A stretch of 64,000 nucleotides of DNA from contig OZ024784.1 in the NCBI GenBank assembly GCA_964017065.1, positions 12,319,152 through 12,383,151 of the forward strand. The letters run 5' to 3'. Position 1 is the stretch's first letter; each line of letters opens with the position of its first letter. Positions 46,391 to 58,363 of the stretch are shown one piece after another. A program made the translations under genes and the position numbers. Source of the DNA: Haliclona indistincta. Lineage: Eukaryota; Porifera; Demospongiae; Haplosclerida; Chalinidae. Under the pieces are notes generated by a model, which saw only the letters and a program-made list of their open reading frames with translations, was not told the origin of the DNA and did not search any database.

Positions 46391-49300
46391 ATGCTTCAGT
46401 TGCAGGCAATCGTTTTCGCAATCATAGGACTCTCTCAGGTAACTCTGGGACAATTTGATGTAACCCGACCATGTTCAGCATCAGGTATGCGCATGCCGCA
46501 TGGTTACAGCCTGCTTCCATGTGCAACTTCTTTCTCAACAGCTACACAAGTACACGAAGGTGACATGACTTTTCTCGTGTCGCAAAATGGACTATTACAC
46601 GGAAGAACCGAGAGAGGAGTGACCAGTATTCAACAATATCGTTGGCCAAACGCTGTAGTGCCTTACACAATTGGCAGTGGATTCACAGGTGAGCAAACTA
46701 CCACATAAAATATTGCAGACCCTACAAATATTAATGAACTCATTTTATTTGTGTTTAAAATTCTACATTAGAGCAAGATAGGCGTCTTATTTTGAGAGGA
46801 ATGAGGCACTGGGAGAATAACACATGCATAAGGTTTCGACCCCGAACAACAGAGCGTGACTACATCAACTATTATCCTGGCAGTGGCGGGTGAGTATGTT
46901 ATTATGATTATTATAGGTTGATAATTACAACAATTATTTCTCTTTTAGGTGCTGTTCCTATATTGGCAGAACTGGGTTCGGTCAACAGGGTGTTTCTTTG
47001 GGCAGAAACTGTATTGCAATACAGACTGTTATCCATGAAATTGGTCATGTCATAGGATTTCATCATGAACAAAGTCGTCCAGATAGAGATCAGTATATAC
47101 GTGTGCTCACTCAAAACATTCAACCTAGTAAGTACAAATCAGTCCTGAATTGAAAATTTATAACCTTTTGATTTCAGATGCTCTAAGACAGTATGCCATC
47201 AACAACAATATTAACTCAATGGGAGTAGGATATGACTACAACAGTATCATGCACTACAATGACAATTTTTTTGCGAGACAACCTGGACTCAGAACAATGG
47301 TGGCTGTTGCGGGTGATGAAATTGTGCTCGGCCACGCACTACAACTCAGTCCACTAGATATAATACAAGCTAACAACTTCTATCAATGTGGTATGTATTT
47401 AGCCAACACTATAATTGTGCTACTATATGATCACTTTCGCATTGCTTTATGCAGACACCAGGAACCCTGGTCCACCATTGGTTCCCGTGGTGATTGATCC
47501 ACCCACACCACCTCCCACACTACCCACTCCAAACTGTGGTGAAATAGTCAATGAACTAAGCGGAGTCATCACGCCACCAGGCTACCCAACTTTTCGGCAC
47601 AATCAGATGTGCAGCTGGATCATTAAGTTGAACAACACTAGAGGTTACAGGCTTCGTATCACTATCCAAACCTCACTTGAGCAAAGGTCTGTTACATAAT
47701 AATTCTAATGCAGAATTTTATTTTTCTTTTCTCACAGTTCTGGTTGTGGAAAAGATTACCTTGAACTTCGAAATGGACTATTTACTACCTCTAGACGTAT
47801 TGGTGGTCGACTATGTGGATCTGGGACATATGTATTTACTACTTCTAGAGGAGAAGCACTTATTCAGTACAAAACTGATGGATTTAACAGTGGTAGTGGC
47901 CCATTCAATGGATGCAGAGTGTCATACACAGCGATAGGTACAGTGCAGCGCTTAAAAATAACTGACCCAGTTACATCATGATACTTTTTTGTAGATGTGG
48001 ATGAATGTGCTCTTGGGTTTAATAGGTTTTGCGCCCATGGATGTCGGAATCTAGTTGGTTCATTCACATGCACTTGCAGACCAGGATTTCGACTTTCTGC
48101 TAATGGAGAAACATGCTTTGGTCAGACATGTGATTCTTGATTGTTCACCTGCATAGCCATGCTTGTTATGGGCATAATTATTAGTACTAGTTACTCTTGT
48201 CATAACTGCAAACAGATGATAACCACACACAGTCGACACGGCTTAATGTTATCGTTTCTTTACAGATATTCAAGAGTGTGCAATAGACAATGGAGGATGT
48301 GATCACAAATGCACCAATACACCTGGGTCATTTATCTGCTCATGCAATCCTGGTTACATACTACAGCCCGATAGAAAGAGGTGTCTCCGTCCTGCTACCA
48401 GTAAGCTATAGTCTGTGTACAATTGCAGCCCTTTCACAATTTTTTTCAATTCATAGGCAGTTGTGCAAACAGCAATGGTGGTTGTCAACAGAGATGTACC
48501 AATAGAGCTGTTGGAGTGGTATGTAGTTGCAATGCAGGCTATGCACTGAACAGTGATCAGAGAACTTGCTCAGGTAAGCTCACCACTCTTCTTAACAAAC
48601 TTTACCTAATGAAATTTTTTATCAAACAGACGTTAATGAGTGTACTACTAACAATGGTGGGTGTAGTCAGATATGCAGAAACACTCAAGGTTCAAGAGTG
48701 TGTTCGTGTCGTAGAGGATACATACTAGCTTCTAACAGGATTGCTTGTAATGGTGAGTTTAATTTCTGAACTTGTATCAATCAATGTTTAACATCTTTTA
48801 TACAGATATTGATGAGTGTGCTATTAGAGAGCATGATTGTAGTCAAGGATGCAGAAACACCCAGGGATCACATGAATGCACTTGTAATCCTGGTTATCAA
48901 CTTTCGTCTAATCGCATTTCATGCACAGGTAATACGAGGCTCATGTCTTAAAATAGGCACATTGATATGATTTTTCTAGATATCAATGAGTGTGCTACTG
49001 GAAGTCACGAGTGTAGCCATTCATGTCAGAATACACAAGGATCGTACACATGCTCCTGTCCAAGTGGCTTTGCACTGTCATCCAATGGACGTACTTGCCA
49101 AGGTATTGTAGTATAGTTCATAAAATCTTATCACATCACAATCTGGTTCAGATATCAATGAATGTAGTAGCAACCATGGGTGCAGTGACACTTGTGTAAA
49201 CACTGCTGGCTCATACAGGTGCACATGCCCAACCGGCTACCAGCTGTCAGCTAATCAACGGTTATGTGAAGGTATAGTACTATAGTGCACTTATAATTAC

Positions 49301-52300
49301 TATAATTACTACTAGCATATCTCGCATGGTGTTTTATAGTTATTACTTTCATTTAGATATCAATGAGTGTGCCCAGTCTCAGTGCAGCCATAGTTGCCTA
49401 AACACAATAGGTTCATTTGTATGTACTTGTCCAAGTGGCTTCACACTATCGTCCAGCAACCAGCTGCAGTGTATTGGTAAGAATTCATTGAGTTACAAAT
49501 CAAAACAATATCCCATCTTACTATCTCTACCAGACATCAATGAGTGTGCAAATAATCCTGGTTGCAGCCATTCTTGTGCAAACACACCAGGCTCCTTCAG
49601 ATGTACATGCCCAAGTGGCGGCTATCAGTTAGGTTCAGACCGACGGACATGTGAAGGTATCAACAAATCTGAATAAATTATTCAATCAATTTTATTGTCT
49701 TATCGTTAGATATAAATGAATGCACTGAAAACACTGATGGATGTAGTCATGGTTGCCAAAATACCGTAGGCTCATTTGAGTGTACTTGCCCCAGTGGATT
49801 TCAGCTGCTTGGTAATCAACGCACTTGTGAAGGTACAGAAAATGCCACAATAAATTTAACATACAGCACTATGATTTTTTTAAATTCAGATATCAACGAG
49901 TGCTCAACAAGTAGTCATGGCTGCAGTCATGAATGTACCAACACTGCTGGTTCTTACACCTGTACTTGTCCAAGTGGATATACTCTACAACCTAACCTAC
50001 GAACTTGTGAAGGTTTGTCGAGTTATTTATAGCTAGTGCTACCTATGTCACCATCTTGTCTATTTTCAGACATCAATGAATGTGTGTCTTCCAATAACTG
50101 TGTTCATGGTTGCACTAATACAGTTGGTTCTTACACATGTTCCTGCCAGGATGGTTATCAGCTAAACAGTGACGGTCAAACATGTTCAGGTAAGCATCTA
50201 TTAATACAAAAAAGTGTAACAATTGACTATATCAAATCTGTAGATATCAATGAATGTTCACTCAACAATGGTGGTTGCAGCAGTGTTTGTATTAACACCA
50301 ATGGCAGCTACACATGTGCTTGCAACCCGTCTAATCTCATGCTAACATTCGATGGTCACACTTGTGTCAATGCTAATTACCAATGTGGAGGACAGATCAA
50401 TGCTAATACTGGCACTATATCACTACCAAGCTTTCCAACACAACCGTATCCCAGTAATATCGATTGTGCTTGGCGCATTGAACTGCAAAATACAACCAAA
50501 GCCATCAGCCTTGCATTCAACAGTAACTTTGACATCCAAGACTCACCTTCCTGCTCTTCTTCATATGTTGAAGTAAGAGATGGTGATGGCCCAAACTCTA
50601 TGCTAGTGGGTCGATACTGTGGATCAACTGCTCCATCTGTTATCAAATCCTCTACTAACACTCTCTATATTCGATTCCACTCATCGTCTGAGCGAACCAC
50701 TGATATTGGATTCTCTGCTACATACAGTACTATCTTACTGCCTCAAGGTAAGAGACTATTAAAATCTGAACCGATACCATAATATAATCTCATATTTTTC
50801 TTTACAGAAAATCTGGGATGTATTGGCCGTCCAATTTTTGCACCAGTTGATATTGGATCTGTGGGTTTCTCAACATTTTACAATGGAGATGCTCATAATT
50901 GCGAATATCAGATCGGCAATATCGCTACTTTCAGGGACATGCACTTTAGAGTGGTATACACTGATTTGAAAAACTGTAGTCAAGGAAAGATTGAAATTTA
51001 CAGTGGTTTGGGCGATACAAAAAGAAAAATAACAACCATCTGTTCAGCTAGAGATGCAGAGAAGACAGTTATACATATCCCTGATATTCTTATGACGGTG
51101 GTATATGACATTAAAGTGACTGGAATGAGAGGGTTCCGTGCTGTAGTAAGAGATAGATGCAGTCAAGGACAAAGACCTACACGAGATGGAAATGACTGCG
51201 AAGGTAAATAAAGCCAGGTCACACACACGTGCGTAACGTATTATTATGCTTTGTTTCCAGATATCAATGAGTGCCTTATCGACAACCAATGTGATCACAA
51301 GTGTGAAAATTCAATTGGATCTTTTAGTTGTAGCTGCAGGTCTGGGTATCTCTTGAACAGGGATAGTCGCACATGCAAAGGTATGTTAATGTTTATAGAT
51401 AGATTAACTGGTCTTTATGATTCCGATTTCTTATCATATAGACATCGATGAATGCATGTCTGAAAATGGTGGATGTAGCCACACATGTACAAATTCTGAT
51501 GGTAGTTTTGCCTGTAGTTGTCCTAGCACAATGATCCTTGGAGAAAACGGCAAGACATGCAAACCACGGCCAACAACTCAACCACCAACCACTCCTACCA
51601 CTGCCACCCCAACTACTAGAGCTACTACTGCCCCTACTACTACTGCCCCTACTACGACTACTACTACTACTACTGTTACTACTACTACTCCTGTTACTCC
51701 AAGTCCTACAATGAATGTTACACTAACATCTACTAGTGGTACTTTTGCCCTCCCAACATACCCATCTCAACCATATGCAAGTAACAGAGACTACATCTGG
51801 ATCATTCGATTACAAGATGTTTCTAAAGCTATCACATTGACATTTCAAAGCAGATTTGACATCCAAGACTCACCATCTTGTTCCGCCTCATATGTTGAAG
51901 TAAGAGATGGTGATGGCCCAAACTCTATGCTAGTGGGTCGATACTGTGGATCAACTGCTCCATCTGTTATCACATCCTCTACTAACACTCTCTATATTCG
52001 ATTCCACTCATCATCTAACCAAACCACCAACGTTGGATTCTCTGCTTCATACAGTACTATCCAATTGCCTCAAGGTATGTATATTAACAGTCATAATTAT
52101 TATTCATTATTTATTGTTTTTGTTTTCCAGCTGAATTTACCTGTGGAGGATTTTTGTTTGCACCTTTACAGTTTGGTTCTAAGAATTTTTCAACATTCTA
52201 TAATGGACCGTCACAAGTTTGCAAGTTTTTGATAGGCAACGTCCATTCTTTCAAAAACATGGATATCAGAGTGCTATATACTGACATGCCTGGAAACTGC

Positions 52301-53547
52301 AGTCAAGCAAAAATTGTGGTGTATTCTGGAGTTGGAAGTGTAAGAAAAGTGGCTACTATTTGTTCACAAGAAGATGCAGAAAAGACAGTTCGTGTTGAGG
52401 ATTTTCTTGTGACTTTAGAGTATCATGTTAATATACCTGGCTTGAGAGGATTCAGAGCAGTGGCTGGTGACAAATGTAACACTGGTTTCAGGCTAGCAAG
52501 AAATGGACGCACTTGTGAAGGTATGTATAGAATAGCTAGCATGTAGGTACACGGCTTTATAATATTTTTTTTACAGATATCAATGAATGTTACGTTAACA
52601 ATGGAGGTTGTAGTCACATCTGCAGAAACACACCAGGCAGCTTTCATTGCAGCTGTCCTACCTCAATGGTTAAAAGTGGAACAGGATGCATTGAAAAGCG
52701 AACAAATAGAATGTCAAAATTTAATATCACTACTTCAACAGGAACAATTACCCTACCAGACTATCCCAATCTTCCATACTCAGAAAACTCGGATTATGTT
52801 TGGGTCATTCGTTTGTCAGAAATCTCTAAGGCCATTGAAATAACATTTCAAGACAGATTTGATATTGAAGATTCGCCTTCCTGCTCTCACTCATATGTTG
52901 AAGTAAGGGATGGTGATGGCCCAAACTCTATGCTAGTGGGTCGATACTGTGGATCAACTGCTCCATCTGTTATCACATCCTCTACTAACACTCTCTATAT
53001 TCGATTCCACTCATCACCAAATCAAACTACTAATGTTGGATTCAATGCCACTTTCAAATCCGTTCAGTTAGCTCAAGGTAAGATTAAGTTTGTAACAATG
53101 TTTACTGCCTTAACTGAATGTCGAACTTCCACAGATAAATTTGTGTGCAAAGGAATTCTGTTTGTACCTGGTCAATTTGGATCTGAAAGCTTTTCAACAA
53201 TCTATAATGGAAGCCCACGAGTTTGTGAAATCCTGATTGGTAGCAGTACTTTTAGAAACCTGGACTTTCGAGTAATATACACAGATTTACCTGGAAATTG
53301 CAGTCAAGCGAAAATTGAAGTGTTCCAAGGAGTCGGATCAAGTGCAAAGAAGGTGGCTACAATATGCTCTAGAGAAGATGCACAAAACACAATAAGTCTG
53401 AAGGATTTCTTGATGACTATTAAGTATGAAGTCAACATTCCTGGTCTGAGAGGATTCAGAGCATCAGCAACAGATACTTGTAATCCTGGTTTGGAGCCTT
53501 CAAGAAGTGGGACAGCATGTGAACGCAGGCATATTGAAATTGCATAA
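46391..53547 (+). CDS. Secreted astacin metalloprotease with 16 EGF-like and 7 CUB-type domains (tolloid-like mosaic)
   Basis: Zinc endopeptidase of the extracellular matrix. Signal peptide [20 protein letters not shown], short prodomain, then the astacin domain over exons 46391-46688, 46772-46889, 46949-47127 and 47178-47390, with [12 protein letters not shown] (zinc ligands and catalytic Glu) and the Met-turn SIMHY. CUB 1 is on 47455-47686 and 47738-47937. EGF modules start near 47996, 48267, 48458, 48630, 48806, 48980, 49152, 49357, 49533, 49709, 49889, 50069, 50243, 51261, 51441 and 52577; most begin D-I-N-E-C and carry C-x-N-T-x-G-S-[YF]-x-C, the calcium-binding type. After EGF 13, 15 and 16 comes a CUB (50385-50745, 51715-52073, 52717-53078) and then a divergent CUB-like domain (50808-51207, 52131-52520, 53134-53520). 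A Thr/Pro-rich linker lies at 51570-51710. The EGF exon junctions I checked are in phase 1. The order differs from BMP1/tolloid (CUB-CUB-EGF-CUB-EGF-CUB-CUB). Confidence 0.9.
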
Positions 53548-53828
53548 AAAGATTAATGCATTATACGTCATCTAAGTCAAAACCAAATTATAAGTGTCAC
53601 TTTGGTCACTTGCTCATTATTATTGTATTATTATTATTGTATACTGAGATGCTTGCGTCATCAAATATTTTGTAGTTCACTTGTCATCATTATTTTTTTT
53701 AATTGATATCTTTTAAAAATCTAACACATTGATGATATGAAAGCTGCATGCATGCATAGAAATAACAGAAACAGAGGCTTAAACATTTGAAGGATAGAAC
53801 AAAGAGGTTTTAGCAATGAGTAATATTA
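53548..53828. terminator. Convergent 3' spacer between astacin and DRC12 genes
   Basis: 281 bp of AT-rich sequence between two stop codons facing each other. No unambiguous AATAAA was assigned; no gene content. Confidence 0.4.
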
Positions 53829-55009
53829 TTAAGGCTGAGAGCTGAGTCTAGTAGATGGACGGTGTTTAAAAGCTCCAGGGACACCAAACTTGGACAGCAA
53901 TTGTCTATTTCTTCCCTCAATCTCATGAGACTCCATGTCCCACTGATCTCTGCTGTTTTCAAGATGCGCAGCTAGAGTGTCAAATGCTTCCTGAAATGGG
54001 CAAAATGAGTATCATCATTCTGTACTATGTACGCATGCGTTACCTGAATAATGGCTTCATATGAAGTCTGCATCACATCTAGCTTATTGTGCAGGGCACC
54101 AACCTCTCTCTCCTTCTCTTCTTTCAGCATATCCCTCTCTCTCTTTGTTTCTTGTAGTTCATTGGTTGTATGATCTGTCGGAATTGACAAGCCAAACTAA
54201 ACGTGGATTATGGTTTTGTGATGAATGGTATTTCACCCCCCGTGTCAAGTTGCGGATCTATCTGGATCTACGTACATGTACAAGAACCTGCCTCTATCTA
54301 CAATCCTACATATCTACATCTCTATCATCTGCATCTCTATCGCTTACCAAGGTCTTCAGTCAGCTTTTTTACTTTAGCTTCAAGCGCTTGTATTTTCAGT
54401 TCAGATTGAAGCTGAAGTGTTTTGTACTGTCTTGTTAGGTCAAAAGTAAGATCTTTCTTGCTCTGTTGCTCATCAGACGCCATGGATCGGGCACTCATCA
54501 TTTTCTCTCTCATAGTTTTTTCTGATGCTAGAGACAGCTGTGCTTGCTCTTGTCGGTCTGCTAGCTGCTCTTTAAGGCAGTCCACTTCTTGTGTGGTGCG
54601 CTTAAACTGCTCATCTAGTGACATCTCCAATCCATCTCCTGCAAAATTTACTGGTTTACACAACATGAATGTACAAGTAAATGAATCAAGTGATATATCA
54701 TGCGTATGGCTGAAGATCTAGAATTAAGCAGTCTCTGTAGCAGGTAGAAGCCAAAACTGGTTACTGTGTAGTATTATAAATACCATTAACTGGCTACTGT
54801 AAGTATATAAATAGCTTGGGATATTAGCTAGACTGCATTATTATGTAGCTAGCCTAGTACGTTACATGCTGCCATAGACTCGATCAGACAAGCTAAGTTA
54901 ATTATGATCATCACAGTCATGTTTAAAACAAGCAAGGCTTACCCTCTTTCTTCTTTCCTTTCTTGCCACCTTTCTTGCCCTTGCCTTTCTTTTTCGCAGC
55001 CTTGCTCAT
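53829..55009 (-). CDS. DRC12: Dynein regulatory complex subunit 12 (CCDC153)
   Basis: Component of the nexin-dynein regulatory complex of motile cilia. Four exons (55009-54943, 54638-54348, 54174-54044, 53990-53829) encode 216 residues against about 210 in human. The N-terminus is a Lys/Gly run (MSKAAKKKGKGKKGGKKGKK) like the basic start of CCDC153. Residues 25-150 are heptad-rich coiled coil (RQYKTLQLQSELKIQALEAK). The C-terminal block YEAIIQEAFDTLAAHLENSR, QWD and LLSKFGVPG matches the family's YEEILHDSLDRLLAKL, QWD and LRQFGL, which is the most diagnostic part. An RFX-type X-box lies 31 bp upstream of the ATG, fitting a cilium gene. Confidence 0.82.
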
Positions 55010-55039
55010 CTTTCTGGTGGATCACCTGCTGATTTGTTT

Positions 55040-55054
55040 ATTGCCAAGGGCAAC
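55040..55054. promoter_or_regulatory. RFX X-box between DRC12 and PTPMT1-like gene
   Basis: ATTGCCAAGGGCAAC is an imperfect inverted repeat (GTTGCC half-sites around AA/AG) fitting the X-box consensus bound by RFX factors. A CCAAT box follows at 55078-55082. Both lie in the 191-bp divergent promoter. Confidence 0.6.
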
Positions 55055-55200
55055 GATCCGCCTTCTATACCAAAACGCCAATAGGAGCCCACCATGCCAT
55101 GTGATCGGCCCCAGTTATTATAGTGCCCGCCAGCTTGTGTACAACAAGACCAAGAACCGTCACAAGGTTCCTCGAGAGTTCCTGTATTTTTCGTGTGGAC

Positions 55201-56940
55201 ATGCTGAGCCTATTCGTTCTTCTCTATGACTTCATACAGATGATGGCAGATCGACTGTTTGGGTCTGTTTTTCATCGTGCTTTCGCTCGTTTCATCTACT
55301 TTCCCTCAATTGTACGTATGATGGTAATGGAGGGTCCAAAAAGACGCTGGTATGATCGTGTCGACGACACTGTTATACTCGGAGCACTCCCCTTTCGAAG
55401 TCAGACTAAGCAGGTAAAATTAATTCCAGCCACGCCTCGTGTACATCAGTCCATTCACCATGTGCTTGCTTTACTTGTACAGCTGGTTGAGACTGAAAAC
55501 GTTCGTGCAGTGCTCTCTTTCAATGAGCCGTATGAACTAGAGCTGTTTACTAACAGCCATAAGGCAAGGATTGCATGAGCTCATAATTTATCATAGTTAG
55601 TTATGCGATTCTGTGAGTGCAGCCGTAGTTGCAGCATGTAGAGTTTCATTTGACTAAACTACTCTATTTTGCACACTTGTCTTCTTAGTTAAAAGTGAAG
55701 TAATTTAGCTGTAACTACCTGTCACATCATGTTTGTTTTGTGTGTGAATTAAGGACACTAGTAGTAGCAGCAGCAGCCAGTAGTAGTGTACTGTAGTAGT
55801 ATTAGTATAGCGGGAAATGTTATCGGGAGAAAAGTTTCGAGAATTTCGCGAATTACAGACTATTCGCGAAAATATTATCTGCAAATGTCTTGTTTTTTGT
55901 TGACAAAGATACAGTTGTTTGCAAAGATCTTGCATAACAGAAGCGAAAGCGGGAGTGTGACGCTGGCCAATCAAAATCACTTTTCGTCACGTGTACAGCT
56001 TCAGTTAGTCACACTTACGTCTTCGCAAACAACTGTAGGCAGATTCGCAAAATATTATTCGCGAAATGCTCTATCTCGCACATTCACGAAAGTTTTCTCC
56101 CGCAAAAATTTCCCACTATACGGTATTAGTAGTAGTGTACTATAATAGTATTAGTAGTGGCAGGAGCGTATAAAAGGGAGGAGTGTTCAACTGCCGTATT
56201 TGCTATAGTAATATCAAAGTCTAAAGTCTGCTGCTGTGCACTGTTGCTACTAGGAATTTTCTTTGCGCATTGTGGTTCGCTATTTCAAGCTTCGTCCTGC
56301 CTATTTCCAGCTAAAACAAGCGAGTGGCCAGTGGTAGACTTTAGATTTCGTTATCCACAGTTGAACGCTCCTTCCCCTTATACGCTCCTGGCAGTAGTGG
56401 TAGTATCAGTTTTGTAAAAACAGCAGCAATAGCGTATCTGGGGTGAATTAATGCTTTATTTAACAGCTTAAATAGTGTAAATTACGATAGAAATTTGGTA
56501 GATGTGTGTTAAATTTAGTGACTGCTGCAAATTTTGCATGTACACCCGATGTGCACTGCAATTTTTCTAGGAATGGGAGAAAAATGGAGTGCATCAGCAT
56601 ATATTTTCTACACTGGATTTTCATCCGCCTGCTATGGACAGCCTGCAAGAAGGTCTCAAAATCATTACCAAGGCAAGAAGCAACAAACAGACTGTGTACA
56701 TCCACTGTAAGGCTGGAAAGGGACGCAGCGCTGTGATGACTACCTGCTATCTCATGAGCGTCAGTAACATGTGATTTGTCTTGATTTATGTTTTATTTGG
56801 TATTTTTCCAGCGTTACAAACTCACTCCAGTTGATGCAATAGATTTTCTTGAACGAAAACGTCCTCAAATTATGATGAACAAATGGCAAAGAGCAGTTAT
56901 TGACACATTCCATCAACATTTATTACATAAGAAATTGTAA
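55201..56940 (+). CDS. PTPMT1: PTPMT1-like dual-specificity lipid phosphatase, tandem copy 1
   Basis: Relative of the mitochondrial phosphatase that dephosphorylates phosphatidylglycerophosphate in cardiolipin synthesis. Exons 55201-55413, 55483-55563, 56571-56759 and 56812-56940 give 203 residues. Hallmarks: YFPSIVRMM, WYDRVDDTVILGALPFRS, VLSFNEPYE, the probable general-acid Asp in TLDFHPP, and the P-loop HCKAGKGRS (Cys-x5-Arg). The N-terminal 40 residues are hydrophobic/basic and fit membrane or mitochondrial targeting. The start was fixed by equal length with copy 2. Intron 1 (69 nt) has no stop and is a multiple of three, so its retention would be silent for frame. Intron 2 begins with GC (AAG then GCAAGG) where copy 2 has GT, and holds a MITE. 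Confidence 0.85.
55804..56125. mobile_element. MITE, family B, longer copy in PTPMT1-like intron 2
   Basis: About 320 bp starting AGTATAGCGGGAAATGTTAT and ending AAATTTCCCACTATACGGTA, with internal GCGAATTACAGACTATTCGC shared with the 122-bp copy at 42370-42491. The extra length is internal. Confidence 0.8.
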
Positions 56941-57165
56941 CAATGCTGTGTGATTTTAGGGTACTTCTTTGGAGAATGCCCGTTTCACCTTTGACTGTTG
57001 TTAACATCATGAATCTTATAATGTTACTGAGTGTTTCTGCATCACATAATAAAAATAATTAATAGCCATTAGCCACACCCAAAAGTTCTAACGTCCGTCC
57101 GGTACGACGGTGTGCAGTGCACTGTCATCTCTTGTGAGAGTCAGACAGTTTTTTTTTGACTCATC

Positions 57166-57382
57166 ATGGCAATCGGGCTAGCTTGCGATCGCTTCTTGCA
57201 GGTCCTGCATAAATGGATATTTCGTTTTCTGTTTGTCAATCGTCTCCTGGCGCGGCTGATGTATTTTCCGTCGCTCCTACGGATGACGCTGATCGAGGGA
57301 CCGTTACATCGGTGGTACGATCGAGTTGACGACACCGTTATTCTCGGTGCTTTACCATTCAGAAGCCAGACTGAAAAGGTTA

Positions 57383-57420
<38 letters not shown>

Positions 57421-57984
57421 GCACGCACGCACACGCACACACACACACAGCTGTTTCCTCTATTATGATAAAATTACAGCTTGTAAAAAAAGAAGACGTC
57501 CGGGTAGTTCTTTCATTCAACGAGCCATATGAACTGCAATGGTTCACTAACAGCAGGAAGGTACCAGTGGTGATTTAAACTACACTAATACTCAGATCTA
57601 TGAATTAACAGGAGTGGGAGGAAAACGGAGTAGTACAACATCATTTCATCACTGTTGATTTTATTCCTCCGACTTTAGACAGGATCAAGGAAGGATTGCA
57701 GGTGATCACTGAAGCACAACGCAAAAAGCACACAGTGTATATCCACTGTAAAGCCGGTAGAGGACGGAGTGCTGTGATGGCTGCTTGCTACCTCATGAGT
57801 GTGAGTATAACATACAATGTACGTTTCAGGTATTGTTCATTATATGTACCAACAGCGCTACAACTGGACGCAAAATGAAGCAATTGATTTCCTCAAACAG
57901 AAGCGGCCGCAAGTGAAGCTTAGTGGTAAGCACAGAGCAGCCATAGACAACTTTCAGCAGCAGTTACCACACAAGACATTGTGA
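57166..57984 (+). CDS. PTPMT1: PTPMT1-like dual-specificity lipid phosphatase, tandem copy 2
   Basis: Same four-exon structure as its neighbour with identical exon lengths: 57166-57378 (213), 57480-57560 (81), 57612-57800 (189), 57856-57984 (129), 203 residues. Conserved WYDRVDDTVILGALPFRS, VLSFNEPYE, TVDFIPP and P-loop HCKAGRGRS. All introns are GT-AG; intron 1 contains a CA microsatellite. Identical architecture shows a local tandem duplication; both copies keep the catalytic residues, so neither looks like a pseudogene. Confidence 0.85.
57384..57449. repeat. (CA)n microsatellite in PTPMT1-like copy 2, intron 1
   Basis: CA run with GCACGCACGC interruptions, beginning 6 bp after the 5' splice site. 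Confidence 0.9.
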
Positions 57985-58049
57985 CCTATGTTTAGTGAAC
58001 ATGTACATTATGATTTGGAACTAATACATTACAACACAAACACAGCTAC

Positions 58050-58362
58050 CAGGCGCGTGTCCAGAAACGAGGAAAGATAGGTGCGCGCGCGAAGCGCGCC
58101 CGAAAAATGTAATTAATATTCATTATATTCATAAAATACGTCATTATTATCATGGTGCACTAGATTTGTTCTTCGCTAGAACTAATGGAAAACGGCCTAA
58201 ACCACCTTAGAATGGAATATTGGCAGCTGATAAGTTTGTTGCAATAACAGTTGTGATAAATTTATAGCCACAGTGTACTTAAATGCAATGAATAAAATTT
58301 ATAAACTTAAATGCTGAGGGGGGTGCTAGAGCACCCGGAGCCCTATCGTGGACACGCGCCTG
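58050..58362. mobile_element. MITE, family G, inserted at the MRPL20 stop codon
   Basis: 313 bp with ends CAGGCGCGTGTCC and GGACACGCGCCTG, flanked by the 5-bp direct repeat GCTAC (58045-58049 and 58363-58367). The interior has GCGCGCGAAGCGCGC and no coding capacity. Confidence 0.85.
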
Positions 58363-58363
58363 G

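Noticed and set aside
55414..55482. In-frame continuation of PTPMT1 copy 1 exon 1 through the first intron
   Set aside because: Copy 2 has an intron at the identical position, and the 23 additional residues have no counterpart in the family; kept only as possible retention.
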